DNA of 64,000 nucleotides, from positions 26,323,015 to 26,387,014 of the forward strand of contig ML682005.1 in assembly GCA_007922195.1 (NCBI GenBank), written 5' to 3'. This stretch comes from Podocnemis expansa. Taxonomy: Eukaryota; Chordata; Testudines; Podocnemididae. The notes beneath the pieces were generated by a model, which saw only the letters and a program-made list of their open reading frames with translations, did no database searches and was not told the DNA's origin. Numbering within the stretch: position 1 is the stretch's first letter; every line of letters begins with the position of its first letter. Positions 53,826-64,000 of the stretch are shown piece by piece. A program made the position numbers and the translations under genes.

Positions 53826-53844
53826 GGTGGGTCACTGGAACATC

Positions 53845-54360
53845 ATGTCATTATCAACTTACCTGAATGACCACCTTCCTCATGATCATAGACTGGACTT
53901 GGAGACCTTGTTGGAGGAGGGCATTGCGGTGACCAAGGCTGAGCTCCAAACAGCATATGACTTGGCAGATTTGGCAGGGCGCACAGTGGCATCAGCGATC
54001 TGCATCCGTCGTTCCTCTTGGCTACAGGCGTCTGGCCTTACACAGGAAGTCCAGAATGTAATTCAGGACCTACCATTCGAAGGGCTGGGTCTCTTCTCTG
54101 CCAAAACAGATGAAAAATGACACGACCTTAAGGACTTGAAAGCGAAGTTAAAATCACTGGGTATACATACCCCTCAAACATTGCGGCGTCCTTTCAGACC
54201 TCAGCCACCACCCCAATATAGACTCCAGTCAGAGATTTCCCAACCACAGATAGTGGGATAGGTTCTGCCAACAAGCAGGGAGGTGCAGCTTCCCAGGAGC
54301 AGGAGGGAGCTCCTCCCACCAGGCCCACAGGAGGCGCCAGGGCCCAGGCGCAAATAAGCG
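53845..54360 (+). pseudogene. DIRS E gag remnant (C-terminal part)
   Basis: After the leader the first ATG (53845) opens into sequence that joins directly to the gag C-terminal region: TKAELQTAYDLADLAGRTVA, CIRRSSWLQASGL and VQNVIQDLPFEGLGLFSAKT, then a TGA at 54118. In D the distance from initiator to this region is about 2 kb, here about 0.13 kb. So about 1.9 kb, including the Cys-rich N-terminus, is missing. The copy could not make a full Gag. Confidence 0.8.
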
Positions 54361-54419
54361 TACCTTTTTGAGGACTCGCCTGAGAGCATTGAACCAGTTT
54401 CCCCTCTGAGTTCACCACC

Positions 54420-55292
54420 CCTGTTTTTGGACCATCTTGCCCGCTTCTTCTCTCAATGGGCTCAGATTACCATAGATCATTGGGTGTTGGATGCTGTAGC
54501 CAAAGGGTATTCAATACAGTTTTCTTCGATTCCTCCATACCGTCCTTCTTTCCTGTCCCCCTTCAAGGATTTGGGTCACGAGCAGATTCTTTCCAGGGAG
54601 GTGCATCAGCTACTTACCATGGGGGCAGTAAGGCGAGTTCCCCAAGAGCAACAAGCAAGGGTTGTTATTCCCTTTGCTTTTTGGTACTGAAGCCCAACGG
54701 AGAACACAAGCCCATCCTGGATCTAAGAGCCGTCAACAGGTTTATCCCAAAGAAGAAGTTTCATATGGTTTCCCTCTCATATATCATCCCTTCCTTGAAC
54801 CCGGGAGACTGGTTTGCCGCTCTCAACTTGAGATGTGTATTTTCACATCTCTATCCACCAAGGCCACAGGAAGTACCTACGCTTTGTTTTGTGGTAGGGA
54901 GACAGCACTATCAGTTTATGGCCCTTCCGTTTGGCCTGTCTGCAGCACCAAGAGTTTTCACCAAATATATGGCGGTGGTGGCGGCATTCCTATGCCGAAA
55001 AGGGGTGCACATATTCCCTTACCTGTACGACTGTCATCTAAAAGGCAGGTCCTGGAGCCAGGTGAGGGACAGCATAACCATAACACTGGAGACATGGGCC
55101 AAACTGGGTCTGCATGTAAACAAAGAAAAATCTACGTTAGTGCCTGTGCAGAGAATAGCCTTCATAGGTGCAACATTAGACTTGCTAGCGGCCAGAGCAT
55201 TTCTGCGAGTCACCAGGTTCAAGAACATCATAAAGCTGGTATCAACGTTACAAAAATATCCCCCGACTACTGTCAGGTGATGCCTGCAACTG
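54420..55292 (+). pseudogene. DIRS E reverse transcriptase
   Basis: Starts FFSQWAQITIDHWVLDAVAK. A frame change near 54680 precedes LKPNGEHKPILDLRAVNRF. The first catalytic Asp position reads ALNLRCVFSH instead of ALDL.DAYFH. The active-site box is Y-L-Y-D at 55020-55031 instead of Y-L-D-D. LPFGLSAAPRVF and KLGLHVNKEKSTLVPVQRIA are kept. A TGA at about 55279 closes the frame. Catalytically dead. Confidence 0.85.
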
Positions 55293-56290
55293 TTGGTCCA
55301 TGTGGCTGCCTGCACGCAGGTGGTGGCCTTAGCTCATCTAAAAATGCACACCCCCCAATTATGGTTAGCCAGAGTTTACACACCGGCTCTGCACCCCCTG
55401 GACAGTGTATTGACTATTCCTTCTCAGACCTTGCAAAGTCTTTCATGGTGGCTAAGCCCACAAATGATGTTAAAGGGAGTGCCTTTTATCCAGGAGGATC
55501 CTGTAATGACTATGGTGTCAGATGCCTCGGACATAGGGTGGGGGGCACACATAAGCACAGGAGAACAGACACAGGGGCTCTGGTCACCCGAGGAGGTGTT
55601 ACTCCATATGTGTGTAGAAGAGTTGAGGACGTTTCGGCTAGCTTGCAAAACCTTCCTGCGCCAGATCAAAGAGAAGGTCGTCAAGGTACTAACAGACAAT
55701 GTGACATCAGTGTCTTATCTGAACAAACAAGAGGGAACCAGATCTCGGGCGCTCTGCAGAGAAGCAGTGAGCCTGTGGACTCTGGCAGTGAGGGATGATT
55801 TTCACTTGATGGCCTTCCATCTCCCCGAGGTCAAGAATTCGCAGGCAGACCGGCTCAGTCAAAGGTTCTTAGCCCTCCATGATTGGTTGCTTCATCCTGA
55901 AGTGGCAGGAATGCTTTTATGGAGGTGGGGGTATCCCCAAGTGGACCTATTTTCCAGGGGATGGAACGAGAAGTGCCCCCAGTTTTGCGCCCTAGGGGGC
56001 ATGGAGCCAGGGTCAGTGTCAGACGCGTTCTTCCAGTCCTGGTTGGGAGACCTCTTGTATGCGTTCCCCCAAACACCGCTTCTGATGAGTCATGCTGAAA
56101 GCGTGAAAAGACAAAGTGGACATGATCTTAGTGGTACCAGCATGGCCTCGTCAACTGTGGCTCTCAGTGTTGTTAGAGATGCTGATAGTGCCCCGGTGGG
56201 AGCTTCCCAAATGACCAGCTCCGCTCTTGCAGGATCATGGCGGGCTGTTACACCCGGACCTAGGCTCACTCCTTCTAACAGCATGGAGAT
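55285..56290 (+). pseudogene. DIRS E RNase H and downstream domain
   Basis: RNase H in one long frame: MVSDASDIGWGAHISTGEQT (about 55515), CVEELRTFRLACKTFL, VLTDNVTSVSYLNKQEGT and MAFHLPEVKNSQADRLSQRF. Next comes WGYPQVDLFSRGWNEKCPQF (about 55926) and LLYAFPQTPLL. A frame change at about 56090 then puts VDMILVVPAWPRQLWLSVLL (about 56116-56175) in another frame. Motif order is identical to D. Confidence 0.82.
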
Positions 56291-57374
56291 GCCATGGCTG
56301 AATGAGGAAGAAAGGGCCTGCTCCCTCCAGGTTCAGACGATCCTGCTGGGCAGTAGGAAGCCATCCACGCAGCCCTCCTATGCTGCTAAATGGAGTCACT
56401 TTGTTGTGTGGTCGGAGAGTTGTGGCATATCACCCACCGCAGCCACGGTTCAGGTGATTTTTAGACTACCTCTGCCACCTCAACGCTCAGGGCCTCTCTG
56501 TCTCGTCCCTTAGGGTTCACTTGGCTGCTGTCTTGGCATTTAGGCAGCCTATTCAGGGGATGCCGGTTTTTTCTCACCCGCCAGCATTGAGGTTCCTCAG
56601 TCATCGAACGCCTATTCCCGCAGTCAAGGTCCCCACCACCTCCTTGGGAACTAAATTTTGGTTCTTGAAAGACTAACCAGAACCCCGTTCGAGCCAATGG
56701 CATCCTGCCCCCTTCTCATACTTTCCTGGAAAGTGGCGTTACTAGTGGCGGTAACCTCGGCTAGAAGGGCTTCCGAGCTAAAGGCACTATCCTCAGATGT
56801 CCTTGAAAAATCTAGTATAAAGGGTAAGGTACAATTGAGACCACATCCGGCTTTTCTCCCAAAAGTGGTATCCCCTTTTCATTGTGGACAGGACATTTTC
56901 CTCCTGACTTTCTTCCCTAAACCCAATAAGCTCAATGAGGAAAGGAAGTGGCACACATTGGATGTGCGCAGAGTCCTAGCCTTTTATCTAGAGCGCACAA
57001 GTCCATTTTGAAAATCAACACAACTATTTGCGGCGGACAGGGTGAAAGGACAACCGGTGTCCTCCCAGCGCATCTTCTCCCGGAGAGTGGAATGTATCAA
57101 GTGTTGCTATAGGCTAGCAAACATCCCTCTGCCGGGCCGAATAATAGCGCATTCTACCAGGGCCCAGGCATCATCTACCACTTTTCTAGCTAATGTCCCA
57201 GTTTCAGACATTTGTTGGGCGGCAACGTGGTCCTCGGTCCATACGTTCATGGATCATTATGCTCTAGTCCGACAGGCACAAGACGATGCAAGGTTCGGGA
57301 GAGCACTTTTAGAATCCACACAGCAACAACTCCGCCCACCATCCATGATACAGCTTGGGAGTCACCAAAATTGA
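56290..57374 (+). pseudogene. DIRS E tyrosine recombinase
   Basis: Begins LQVQTILLGSRKPSTQPSYA (about 56327). A frame change near 56460 follows. The catalytic Arg is in AVTSARRASELKAL (about 56748-56790), then PHPAFLPKVVSPFHCGQDIF. A single TGA at 57009-57011 interrupts an otherwise open last third. HSTR is at 57150-57161, and the catalytic Tyr is in FMDHYALV (about 57247-57270), in frame with HSTR. The C-terminal catalytic half is one stop away from intact. Confidence 0.85.
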
Positions 57375-57460
57375 GAATGGACAGGAGCAAGCACTCGAAG
57401 GAGAAAGATGGTTGCTTACCTGTAACTGTCATTTTCCGAGAGGTGTTGCTTGTGCCCATT
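57362..57460 (+). repeat. DIRS E internal complementary region
   Basis: 57362-57402 (CACCAAAATTGAGAATGGAC and on) is complementary to the left end. 57405-57460 (TTGCTTACCTGTAACTGTCA and on) is complementary to the right end. The junction is GGAGAAAGATGG, the same as in element B. Confidence 0.88.
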
Positions 57461-57496
57461 ATCCTCCCATCTGCCATCCCCGCTTCGGAGTTTCCG

Positions 57497-57714
57497 GAAA
57501 GAAGGGACTGAGCGGCAGTAGACCCGGGAGGTCCTAATATACAGCAGCGTTCACGCAGGACGCCAGGGGGCGCTCACACTCTGGGTCTATGGATACTGCT
57601 AAGGGGAAAAAAGTTCCAGTGACCATGCTCACAGGCGTGCGGCCACCAAAATTGAGAATAGACATGAGCAACATCTCTCGGAGAACGACGGTTACAGGTA
57701 AGCAACTGTCTTTT
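57497..57714 (-). repeat. DIRS E right terminal repeat
   Basis: Inverted copy of the left repeat. The minus strand carries TATATTAG from 57541 and CTCAGTC with its A at 57509, spacing 32 nt, the same as the left copy. The outer end is GACGGTTACAGGTAAGCAAC, with a CAG/GTAAGC splice-donor-like word. Confidence 0.85.
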
Positions 57715-60620
57715 GCTGCTCCTCAGCCTCCCTTACTTCCTTGCCCTCCCTTTAGCTAGTCCTACTCTCATTGCCCATTCCCTATTTGCCTCACTGTCCT
57801 TTTTCCTGTCCCACCCTCTTGTTCCAGTGCACCATGCTCCGCCAGCACCCAAGGCCTCTGTTACCCCCTGATTTTGTTTGTATCCTCTTGCTACACCCTC
57901 TGATGTTTGTTGATGTGACCTCCTCTCCTTTTAGCCAGTGGAGTCGGAGGAGCCAGCGCCCTCCCCATCCCAGTACAGGATCCCTATACTTTTCGTCTTC
58001 TGGCATCCTCCTCCTCTGCCTGCAGCCTAGTGGAGCGAAGTGCTTTGCCAGTCTGTCCTTCCCTCCCTGGTTCCTCCGTCTCCCTCCCAAGTTACACCTT
58101 TCTCCCTTACCTACTGCTTAATTAGGAGGAGTGGTTTCCCTTCCTTGTTTCTGTCCCTGCTCCATTCCAGTCTCTAGCTTCCACCCATCCCTGTAATATG
58201 GACATGGAGACTTGCCCCAAATCGTCCACTCCTCTCCCTCAGTCTGCTCTCCCATCCATCACTGTGGTGCTATGCCTTCGACCACTGCTGCTGCTTTGGC
58301 TATCTCTGACGCCCCCACTGGGCACGGGAGGGGCCTCTGAATCTGCTGCTGTGGCTTCTTTGGCCGATTAGAATAAAGGGTAAAAGGCGAGCAAGGGTCT
58401 TGTTGCTACCATGGCCCCACCATTGGCCACAGCTCCTTCTTCCCCTGCCATTCTCTCAACCAGCTCTGGGGACACCTCTGCCCTTAGAGCATATGCTCAG
58501 GCAGCCGCCATCCCTCCACCCCCTGCCACCACTGAAACATCTGTCCACGCTGCTTCCTAACAGTTTGTCTACACCCTGACCAGGAGGCATGGTGTCTGCT
58601 GGCTCCTAGTAGCTGCTTCACCTCACGTGGAATCCTGTGTGTGGGCGATGGTGTGGCTGATGGGGACTTTGGCCATCATGGTGGCCTCCAAGATGTATGG
58701 GAAGGTCATCATCTTCGTGGTATTGGAGGCTGCTGCACAGGAGGTGGTCAAGAAGGGCCTTGCATTGGGGAATGCCTACGTCCCCCTCAAGCCCGTGGAA
58801 GACCTGGGGTATGCATGGTTTTAACCTCGGTCTTGCCCTTCCTTCTCAATGCTGCCTTGCTTCCCATTTGTCTCCACCATGAGGAAGCCCATATCAGTGA
58901 TCAGCCCTCTGCTGCTGGTCTGAAAGGACCTCGCCCTCCATCACGTATTGTCCATCTGCTGGCAAGCGCAAATCCAGCTGCCACCATCAGAGGCATGTGA
59001 TGGAGCGGGGCTAGACGGGTCTTTTCTGGTGCTCCACCAAGGCACTTATTACAGAATCATTACTCCTCGGGGGAGGCTGTGTGCTTCCTCTGGTGGGGCA
59101 CGTCCTGGGGGATTGCCCCTTGGCCCAGCATGAACGGGGGCAGCTAGCCGCCCTGAGGTTCTGGTGGTGCCAGTCAGAACATCGCCAGTGATCCTGACTG
59201 CCCGACTCCTGTTGCTGTCCCTCTTCCCCTTCTGTCTTCACGACCAGCTTCATGCCTTCTGCCTCTAGGCCCTGCAGAGGTTCCTTTATAGTGCAGGTAG
59301 TCCAGCCTGGAGCCATCTGGCACGCATTTTCCTCTGCTGCTTCAAGAGCTGCAATGCAACCAGCAGCTCTTTTATCTCCACAAGACCTTTGAGTGCTGGT
59401 GTTCTACCAGGACCTCCTCTAGACCTGGAGGCTCATCTCGACCTCCTGGTCCATTGTACCCACCGAGGGGGAGGATCTCCTTGCAGAGCCCCTGCTACAC
59501 AACACCCATCTTTGTGTACAGGTGATGAAGGCCCCTTCGGTGAAACAGAGGTTGATCCTGGCAGGTGTCCCCAGGGTTGAAGACCACCTGGACTACACTA
59601 GGGCGGACTGGGTGGACCCTAGGTGCTGGCTTGGTGCATTGGGCTCTCCACCCCTCCAATTTCCTGGTGCCTTCTCCATGAGGTGAAGGTGGTCAGCTCC
59701 CTCCTGCTCAAGCTTATTTTGAGTAGGTCCTGTGAGAGGGTACTCCCTGCCCCCCTCCCACTCCCAGTCCTTCAGAGCTTTTGGTTGGGCTCCAGTCCCG
59801 TGAGCCTAGCCAGCTGCTGGACTTGCAGCCAGCTCAATTTCAAACTACAGTCAGGGACCATCTGTATATGGTCATGCTCCATGCCATCCATTTGTTCACC
59901 TCCATGTCCTTCCCTGACACAAAATGGTGGGATCTGTTACCACCAGCAGAAGGTGAGGACTCCCAGTGGGCCAGTCCGTATGCTACCTTAACTCTGCGGC
60001 CCGCCAGGGCCATCAGTTGGCGGCTCCTTCATGGAGCCATGAGCAAAGATGTACATGGTGCGGTTCACCTCTTATCCTGACACTTGTCCCTTCTGTGTCA
60101 TGAGGGAGCGCCTGGTGCACGCCTACCTCAAAATGCGCCAGGTTGCAGCCTCTCTTCCAGGTCCTCCAGAACCTCTTATTAAGGAGCTAGCTGCACTTCT
60201 CCACACACATTTTTATATGCATTCCCCATTTGTGGCCTCACAAAGTGGCAGGTCCTCCTTGCCAACCTCCTCCTGGCTCTCTCAGAAGTAACAATCTATA
60301 AAACCAGGAAAGGAGACTTGCAGAAGGGAGTCTCAGTGACTGTGGGGCCTATTTCTGGTTCCTTGCTTGCTCATGTTTGTGGTCAGAGTTCCTCTGGGTG
60401 GCATCCATTGGCTCCCTCGACACCTGAGAGTAGTAGGCGCTGTCCAGGGCGCTCTGCTTGAGTCCATTATTTTAAATCTATGACCCTCACACCTGTCCCT
60501 GTTTTTTTTCATTAGTTGTCCCCTGGAATTAGACCCGAGTCCAGTGCCTCCTCCCTTTAAGCTGGGGGAAGGGTTTTAATTGTGGGCCGGCTTGTGCCCA
60601 CTCACTACCCAAAAACCCAA
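57715..60620 (+). mobile_element. Tx1-like LINE remnant (ORF1 zinc knuckle and ORF2 C-terminal finger)
   Basis: C-rich, plus-strand. An ORF1-like stretch (about 58395-58824) reads MAPPLATAPSSPA, LRAYAQAAAIPPPP and MASKMYGKVIIFVVLEAAAQ, with one stop. About 58998-59135 has GLDGSFLVLHQGTYYRI, and a CCHC-like knuckle (C-F-L-W..H..DCPLA) is spread over frames. About 59780-60200 reads WRLLHGAMSKDVHGAV, then DTCPFCVMRERLVHAYL, resembling the zinc finger at the C-end of Tx1-type reverse transcriptases. Most of ORF2, including the RT, is deleted. The class call is a recognition, not a search result. Confidence 0.5.
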
Positions 60621-62258
60621 ATAGGAATACTGTTCTGTAGCCATCAAGTTTGACTCTATCACAGTATTTTGTGTCTTGGAAACCTTCAGAACGTGGTGAG
60701 TAAATTAAAATACCATATTTGTGATTCTTGTTTTACAGGATTGTTTTGAATAAAGGCCTGAGAAGCCAATGGCAGTGCACTTTCTCCAAAGGGTCTGAAA
60801 AGGAATTTTTTTGTTCCAAGTCCTGACTCAAAAGTGATACAACTTGCACAGTGGATATTCTGTCCTCTTTTGGTCTATGCTATATAATTTTAGTACTTAA
60901 GCCGTCCTGTTGTGTTCTTTGAACTCTTGAGAGATCAAAATTTCTTTTTAATTGGAGTGGAGAATATGCAGTGCTTCTATTTTATCAAGATGGGGAATGT
61001 GTTTTAATCACTACCTACTTCATTTCTGGGGTAGTATTTTTCAAAATGTTCACAAATCCAGGCATTGTCAGGTTGGTTCATGAGAATTTTTGTTTATCCT
61101 GTTTGTATCTGATGGTGGTAGGACTTCTTATCATGGTCTGAAATACACAGAATGATTAAGGAATTCTGTTGAAACAGCAATTATTTCTTACATGCCTCTT
61201 GAGTTTCTCAAGGGTTGATGTCCCTTTATAAAAAAAAGGCTTAACAGTAAATGAATAATTATTAAAAAACTTAGTATACTTAATAAAAATTAAAATTTGA
61301 TCTGTGAATTCTGCTGTGTGGCATGTTATTTGGTTCAGTTCTTTATGTTAATAGCATACGAACATTTATACATATCCCTTCTTATCTGAACAAACATTCT
61401 TAGAGTAGTTTTTAGAAGACTGAATTTCTTTTTCTTCTCTCAAATTGTTTCTCTGAGAACTAAACTATAAATCCAAATGGATTCTGAAGAAAGGATAACA
61501 CAAAGTTACTGGCCAAGACAATTTATGAAATATTGGTATTAACAAAATACGCTTTTAGAATTGAACTGTTTGTGTTCTCCATCAGCATATGAAATATGGG
61601 TTTTGTGAATTCTGAAATTTTTCTTAGCTGCTTCCACAGTGCTGCTGTCACATTATAAAGCGTTTTATGGTACTAGTAGTCATGGTATAAGCATATGCTC
61701 AAACATAACTAGCTTTAAAAAATGAAGGAAAACTTTGTCTATGTATTGACATTGAGTGTTGGGAAGTGCTAAGAGTGTTTCCACCTGTACGAAGTGGATA
61801 TTGTGCATGGATTACAGTAACACCAAATCTTCCTGATCTTGACTGAGGTCTTGAGCTACTTTCTGTGCAAATCCACAATTCCTGCCAAGAAAAGTTTTTA
61901 ACAATTTCAGTAGTCAGAGCCAACTGTAATTTAAAAAAAGAGGCAAGGGTATATGTCTTGTCATGTGTTTTTAAAACTTGTCCAAACTTCTGTGTTTTCC
62001 TTTTCTGTGCCCTGGTGCCTAGCCAACCTATTGCTGGCCTTATTTGCTTGCTTGATCCTGCTTACCCTATAGAAATAGATTCAGGTGTCAAGTGTGAGAG
62101 ACGCTTGATTGTATGGTGGTGTTGTTGAAGCCACATCTCCCACTTCTGATGATATGGGAGCTTCTTTGTGTCCCTTGGTATGTGGAAGGAGGATTAACGT
62201 CGAAAAGTACAGTCCTTTCCTCAGATTCATAAAGGCTATTTCTATCTCCCGATATCAG
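60621..62258. other. Intron 15 end, nothing recognised
   Basis: AT-rich sequence without a recognisable mobile element, RNA or exon, leading to the exon 16 acceptor. A window at about 61860-62130 is open but shows no homology pattern. Confidence 0.5.
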
Positions 62259-62384
62259 GTGGAAACGGGAAAGACAGATGGTCTAGATTTTGGTGACCTG
62301 ACATCTGGCAGTTGGAAAGCTCTCCCGCTAAAGCTAATCAATAAGACCCATGCTTCTGTGCCCATCAGACTTATTATCAAAGCA
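62259..62384 (+). CDS. CEP192: CEP192 exon 16 of window
   Basis: 42 codons, VETGKTDGLDFGDLTSGSWK then ALPLKLINKTHASVPIRLII KA. LDFGDLT.G.WK.LPLKL.N.THA..PIRL is the first strand set of the second ASH-like domain. The acceptor is CGATATCAG. The donor GCA/GTTAAG is a less common GTTAAG form, chosen because it leaves phase 0 and joins the next exon's NAVAWRCF. Confidence 0.95.
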
Positions 62385-62683
62385 GTTAAGTACAATAAGT
62401 TACGTATATTTAATGCTGACTTTCCTGTAATATTAACACAAGTAATCAGTGTTGTTAAGGATGATCTTGTCATGGTATAAGCATAATTTCAGTTCACTTG
62501 TCATGGCTGCTTTGCTGTTTTACAAAGGTATGTTCTCAAAGAAGGATAATTCTGAATTAGCAATAGTGTGATAGGCTCAAATGCTGTACAGTATCTAGAG
62601 AGGTGCCCTCAAAACTTCCATATCTGTTCTTAAAAGTATGGATCCAAATATTTTATTTTTAAAAAGCTGTTTCACTATGACAG

Positions 62684-62827
62684 AATGCTGTAGCCTGGCG
62701 TTGCTTCACGTTTTCCAAAGAACCAGTTAACACTTTCATTGAACATTCACCCCAAACTGATGCAATCTCTCGGCTGGTGACTCCATCAGTTGTAAACCAT
62801 GTGATGCATGCAAGTTATGATGAACAA
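62684..62827 (+). CDS. CEP192: CEP192 exon 17 of window
   Basis: 48 codons, NAVAWRCFTFSKEPVNTFIE to SVVNHVMHASYDEQ, phase 0 both ends. Conserved NAVAWRCFTFSKE and PSVVNH.M.ASYD motifs continue the ASH-like domain. Acceptor CTATGACAG, donor CAA/GTAAGT. Confidence 0.96.
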
Positions 62828-63360
62828 GTAAGTATTTCATAAGGTTATGTTTTTGCAATTTTAACTGAATTCACAAACTGTTCTTATGAAGGATATTATG
62901 GTATGATCAATATTGTTTTAGTATTTTGATTTTTGGGCAGTGGGAATGACCACCTGCTAATTTAGATGTAAGAGGCTGGGTGGTGAAGAGAGTAGGTAAC
63001 TTTTTATCTGTCTAATTCAAACTATTAACTAAGAAACTACTGGGGTTTCTCAAAAAAGTAGATTCAAGATTATTCATAGCTTTTACTATGCTGTTTAATT
63101 TCTGCTTAGATTCCAGGCATGTGAAGGGAAACCTGCATAGCTATCTGTATATTAGCTCACTTGAAGTTAGGAAAAACTATTTGTAGTCTATAAAAGAAGC
63201 ATTCATAATACAATACACTTAGAAATACCAATTTTCTAGATAGGGTCCAGACATCTGATGCTCCAAAATAATGAATTTCTTCAAGCTGTCTGCTGAATGG
63301 CTTAAAAATTGAATCATCAGTAGATGTGTGTAAAGTATAAACTACCTTTCTTTTCTCCAG
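62828..63360. other. Intron 17, nothing recognised
   Basis: Short AT-rich intron with a pyrimidine-rich acceptor (CTTTCTTTTCTCCAG). No other feature. Confidence 0.6.
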
Positions 63361-63424
63361 GATCCTGAAATCTTAGTAGTGTGGGTCATGTTCCATGCAC
63401 CAAAGAAACACATTTCTGGTTCAG
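63361..63424 (+). CDS. CEP192: CEP192 exon 18 of window (64 nt)
   Basis: Reads DPEILVVWVMFHAPKKHISG S, phase 0 in and 1 out. It matches the DPEFL.IWV.FH.PKK.IS segment of CEP192. Acceptor TTCTTTTCTCCAG, donor TCAG/GTATAG. Confidence 0.95.
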
Positions 63425-63854
63425 GTATAGTAGTTTGACTTCCCTTTTAACTACATTTGTATGTTTAAAAACTCACTTTCAGGCTAGAAGAATAAATTGC
63501 TATTGTAGATAAAATCTTTCACTAGCTTTTGCTCTAGTGCCCTAATCTATGTATGACCATCCTGGCATTGATGAACTTTAATAGTATATTGTGAAACTAA
63601 GTAGTATCCAAACCAAAAGTACAGTTATGCCTTAAGTAAATTAAGATTCCTTTTACTGCAGAATGAACTCCCTATAATCTTGCATGGGGTTGCTTGGCTG
63701 ACTACTGCTAGGTTCACTGGATAACCACTTATAAAATAAAATATAGTGCTTCAAGTTGGTTGTAGTTCAGACATCAGACTTTAAGAACTTTGCAGATATA
63801 AAATGGTTTTGTTTTTTTTTTTTTGTTTTTTTGTGGAATTTGAAATCTTTCTAG
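63425..63854. other. Intron 18, nothing recognised
   Basis: AT-rich intron with a T run at about 63810-63832 before the acceptor. No other feature. Confidence 0.6.
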
Positions 63855-63994
63855 ATACTTTGGGTCTAGCAGATGAGTTCCTTGCAAGAGTTGATGTAGA
63901 GGTAGACAGTCCAGGGCCTACTAGTGTGATAAAAAGTATTCCCCTGAGAGCAAGAGCTGGAACAGCAAGGATCCATGCACCAAAGGACTTGCAG
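63855..63994 (+). CDS. CEP192: CEP192 exon 19 of window
   Basis: Phase 1 in (G+AT gives Asp), phase 0 out. It reads LGLADEFLARVDVEVDSPGP to SIPLRARAGTARIHAPKDLQ, with donor CAG/GTATTC six bases from the window end. The VDIEVDSP...LRARAG.ARIHAP.DLQ block is highly conserved. The gene continues to the right. Confidence 0.95.
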
Positions 63995-64000
63995 GTATTC

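Larger units (their letters stand above)
53630..57714 (+). mobile_element. DIRS-type retrotransposon E (gag-deleted)
   Basis: About 4.1 kb, sense to CEP192. The left end (CTCCTTCAAGTGCTTGCTCG) is complementary to 57362-57402. The right end (57658-57714) is complementary to about 57405-57460. RT, RNase H, the downstream domain and recombinase are present. Most of gag is deleted: only the last part remains, directly after the left repeat. It lies inside a Tx1-like LINE. Confidence 0.88.
2034..63994 (+). other. CEP192: CEP192 gene body (internal part, 19 exons)
   Basis: CEP192 is the vertebrate SPD-2-type centrosome scaffold. It sits in the pericentriolar material and recruits PLK4, Aurora A and PLK1 for centriole duplication and spindle assembly (established knowledge). 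Nineteen exon segments were joined by eye. All borders are AG/GT, all phases match, and the sum is 4,683 nt (1,561 codons) with no stop. Recognisable landmarks are a YQNEEGKWVTDLAYYTSF block, a SYLRLSLGEFF block, an ISTIASAIANAS block and SPD-2/ASH beta-sandwich sequence in the last exons. The start codon and the final C-terminal exons lie outside the window. Introns 5, 8, 9, 12, 14 and 15 are swollen by transposons. Confidence 0.95.

Overview
The window is vertebrate, most likely turtle, genomic DNA. It covers the middle of one large plus-strand gene, CEP192 (centrosomal protein of 192 kDa). Nineteen exons can be followed from 2034 to 63994. They have consistent GT/AG borders and matching phases at every junction, and together give 1,561 uninterrupted codons (4,683 nt). 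The 5' exons, including the start codon, lie left of the window, and the remaining C-terminal exons lie right of it. The turtle assignment is an inference from the repeats: CR1 LINEs, Penelope-like tails, hAT-type MITEs and many DIRS-type tyrosine-recombinase retrotransposons sit together around a reptile-like CEP192. No bacterial, plasmid, phage, CRISPR or tRNA/rRNA features were seen.

Layout. Upstream intron sequence: 1-2033. Exons 1-5: 2034-10592, with a hAT MITE and a Penelope-type tail in intron 2. Intron 5 (10593-18614) holds DIRS element A and a hAT MITE. Exons 6-8: 18615-19598. Intron 8 holds a MITE and a dead minus-strand CR1 LINE. Exon 9: 23539-23669. Intron 9 (23670-34729) is a nest: a minus-strand DIRS gag piece, a plus-strand RT piece, a nearly complete DIRS element B inserted between that RT piece and its matching recombinase and right end, then a Penelope-like fragment split by a MITE. 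Exons 10-12: 34730-37693. Intron 12 holds a palindromic MITE and a DIRS remnant C. Exons 13-14: 41202-43185. Intron 14 holds DIRS element D, the best preserved copy. Exon 15: 50103-50333. Intron 15 (50334-62258) holds a Tx1-like LINE with DIRS element E inserted into it. Exons 16-19: 62259-63994.

The DIRS elements share one plan: inverted terminal repeats, gag with a Cys-rich N-terminus, RT, RNase H, a downstream DIRS region that may be the methyltransferase-type domain, a tyrosine recombinase with R...HxxR...Y, and an internal complementary region (ICR) whose two halves are complementary to the two element ends. All copies with recognisable pol and recombinase run in the sense direction of CEP192. 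All are broken by stops, frameshifts or active-site changes.

The most interesting signals are in the element ends. (1) A TATA-like motif lies 28-32 nt before a TCAGT initiator-like motif in several terminal repeats, and in both repeats of D and E, which predicts convergent transcription. (2) Five different right ends finish in a sequence resembling a vertebrate 5' splice site. (3) Element A's right end is a long near-perfect palindrome. Element D's GAA tract at the ICR junction, the recurrent GGYACCG motif in its gag, and the nesting order are also worth checking.
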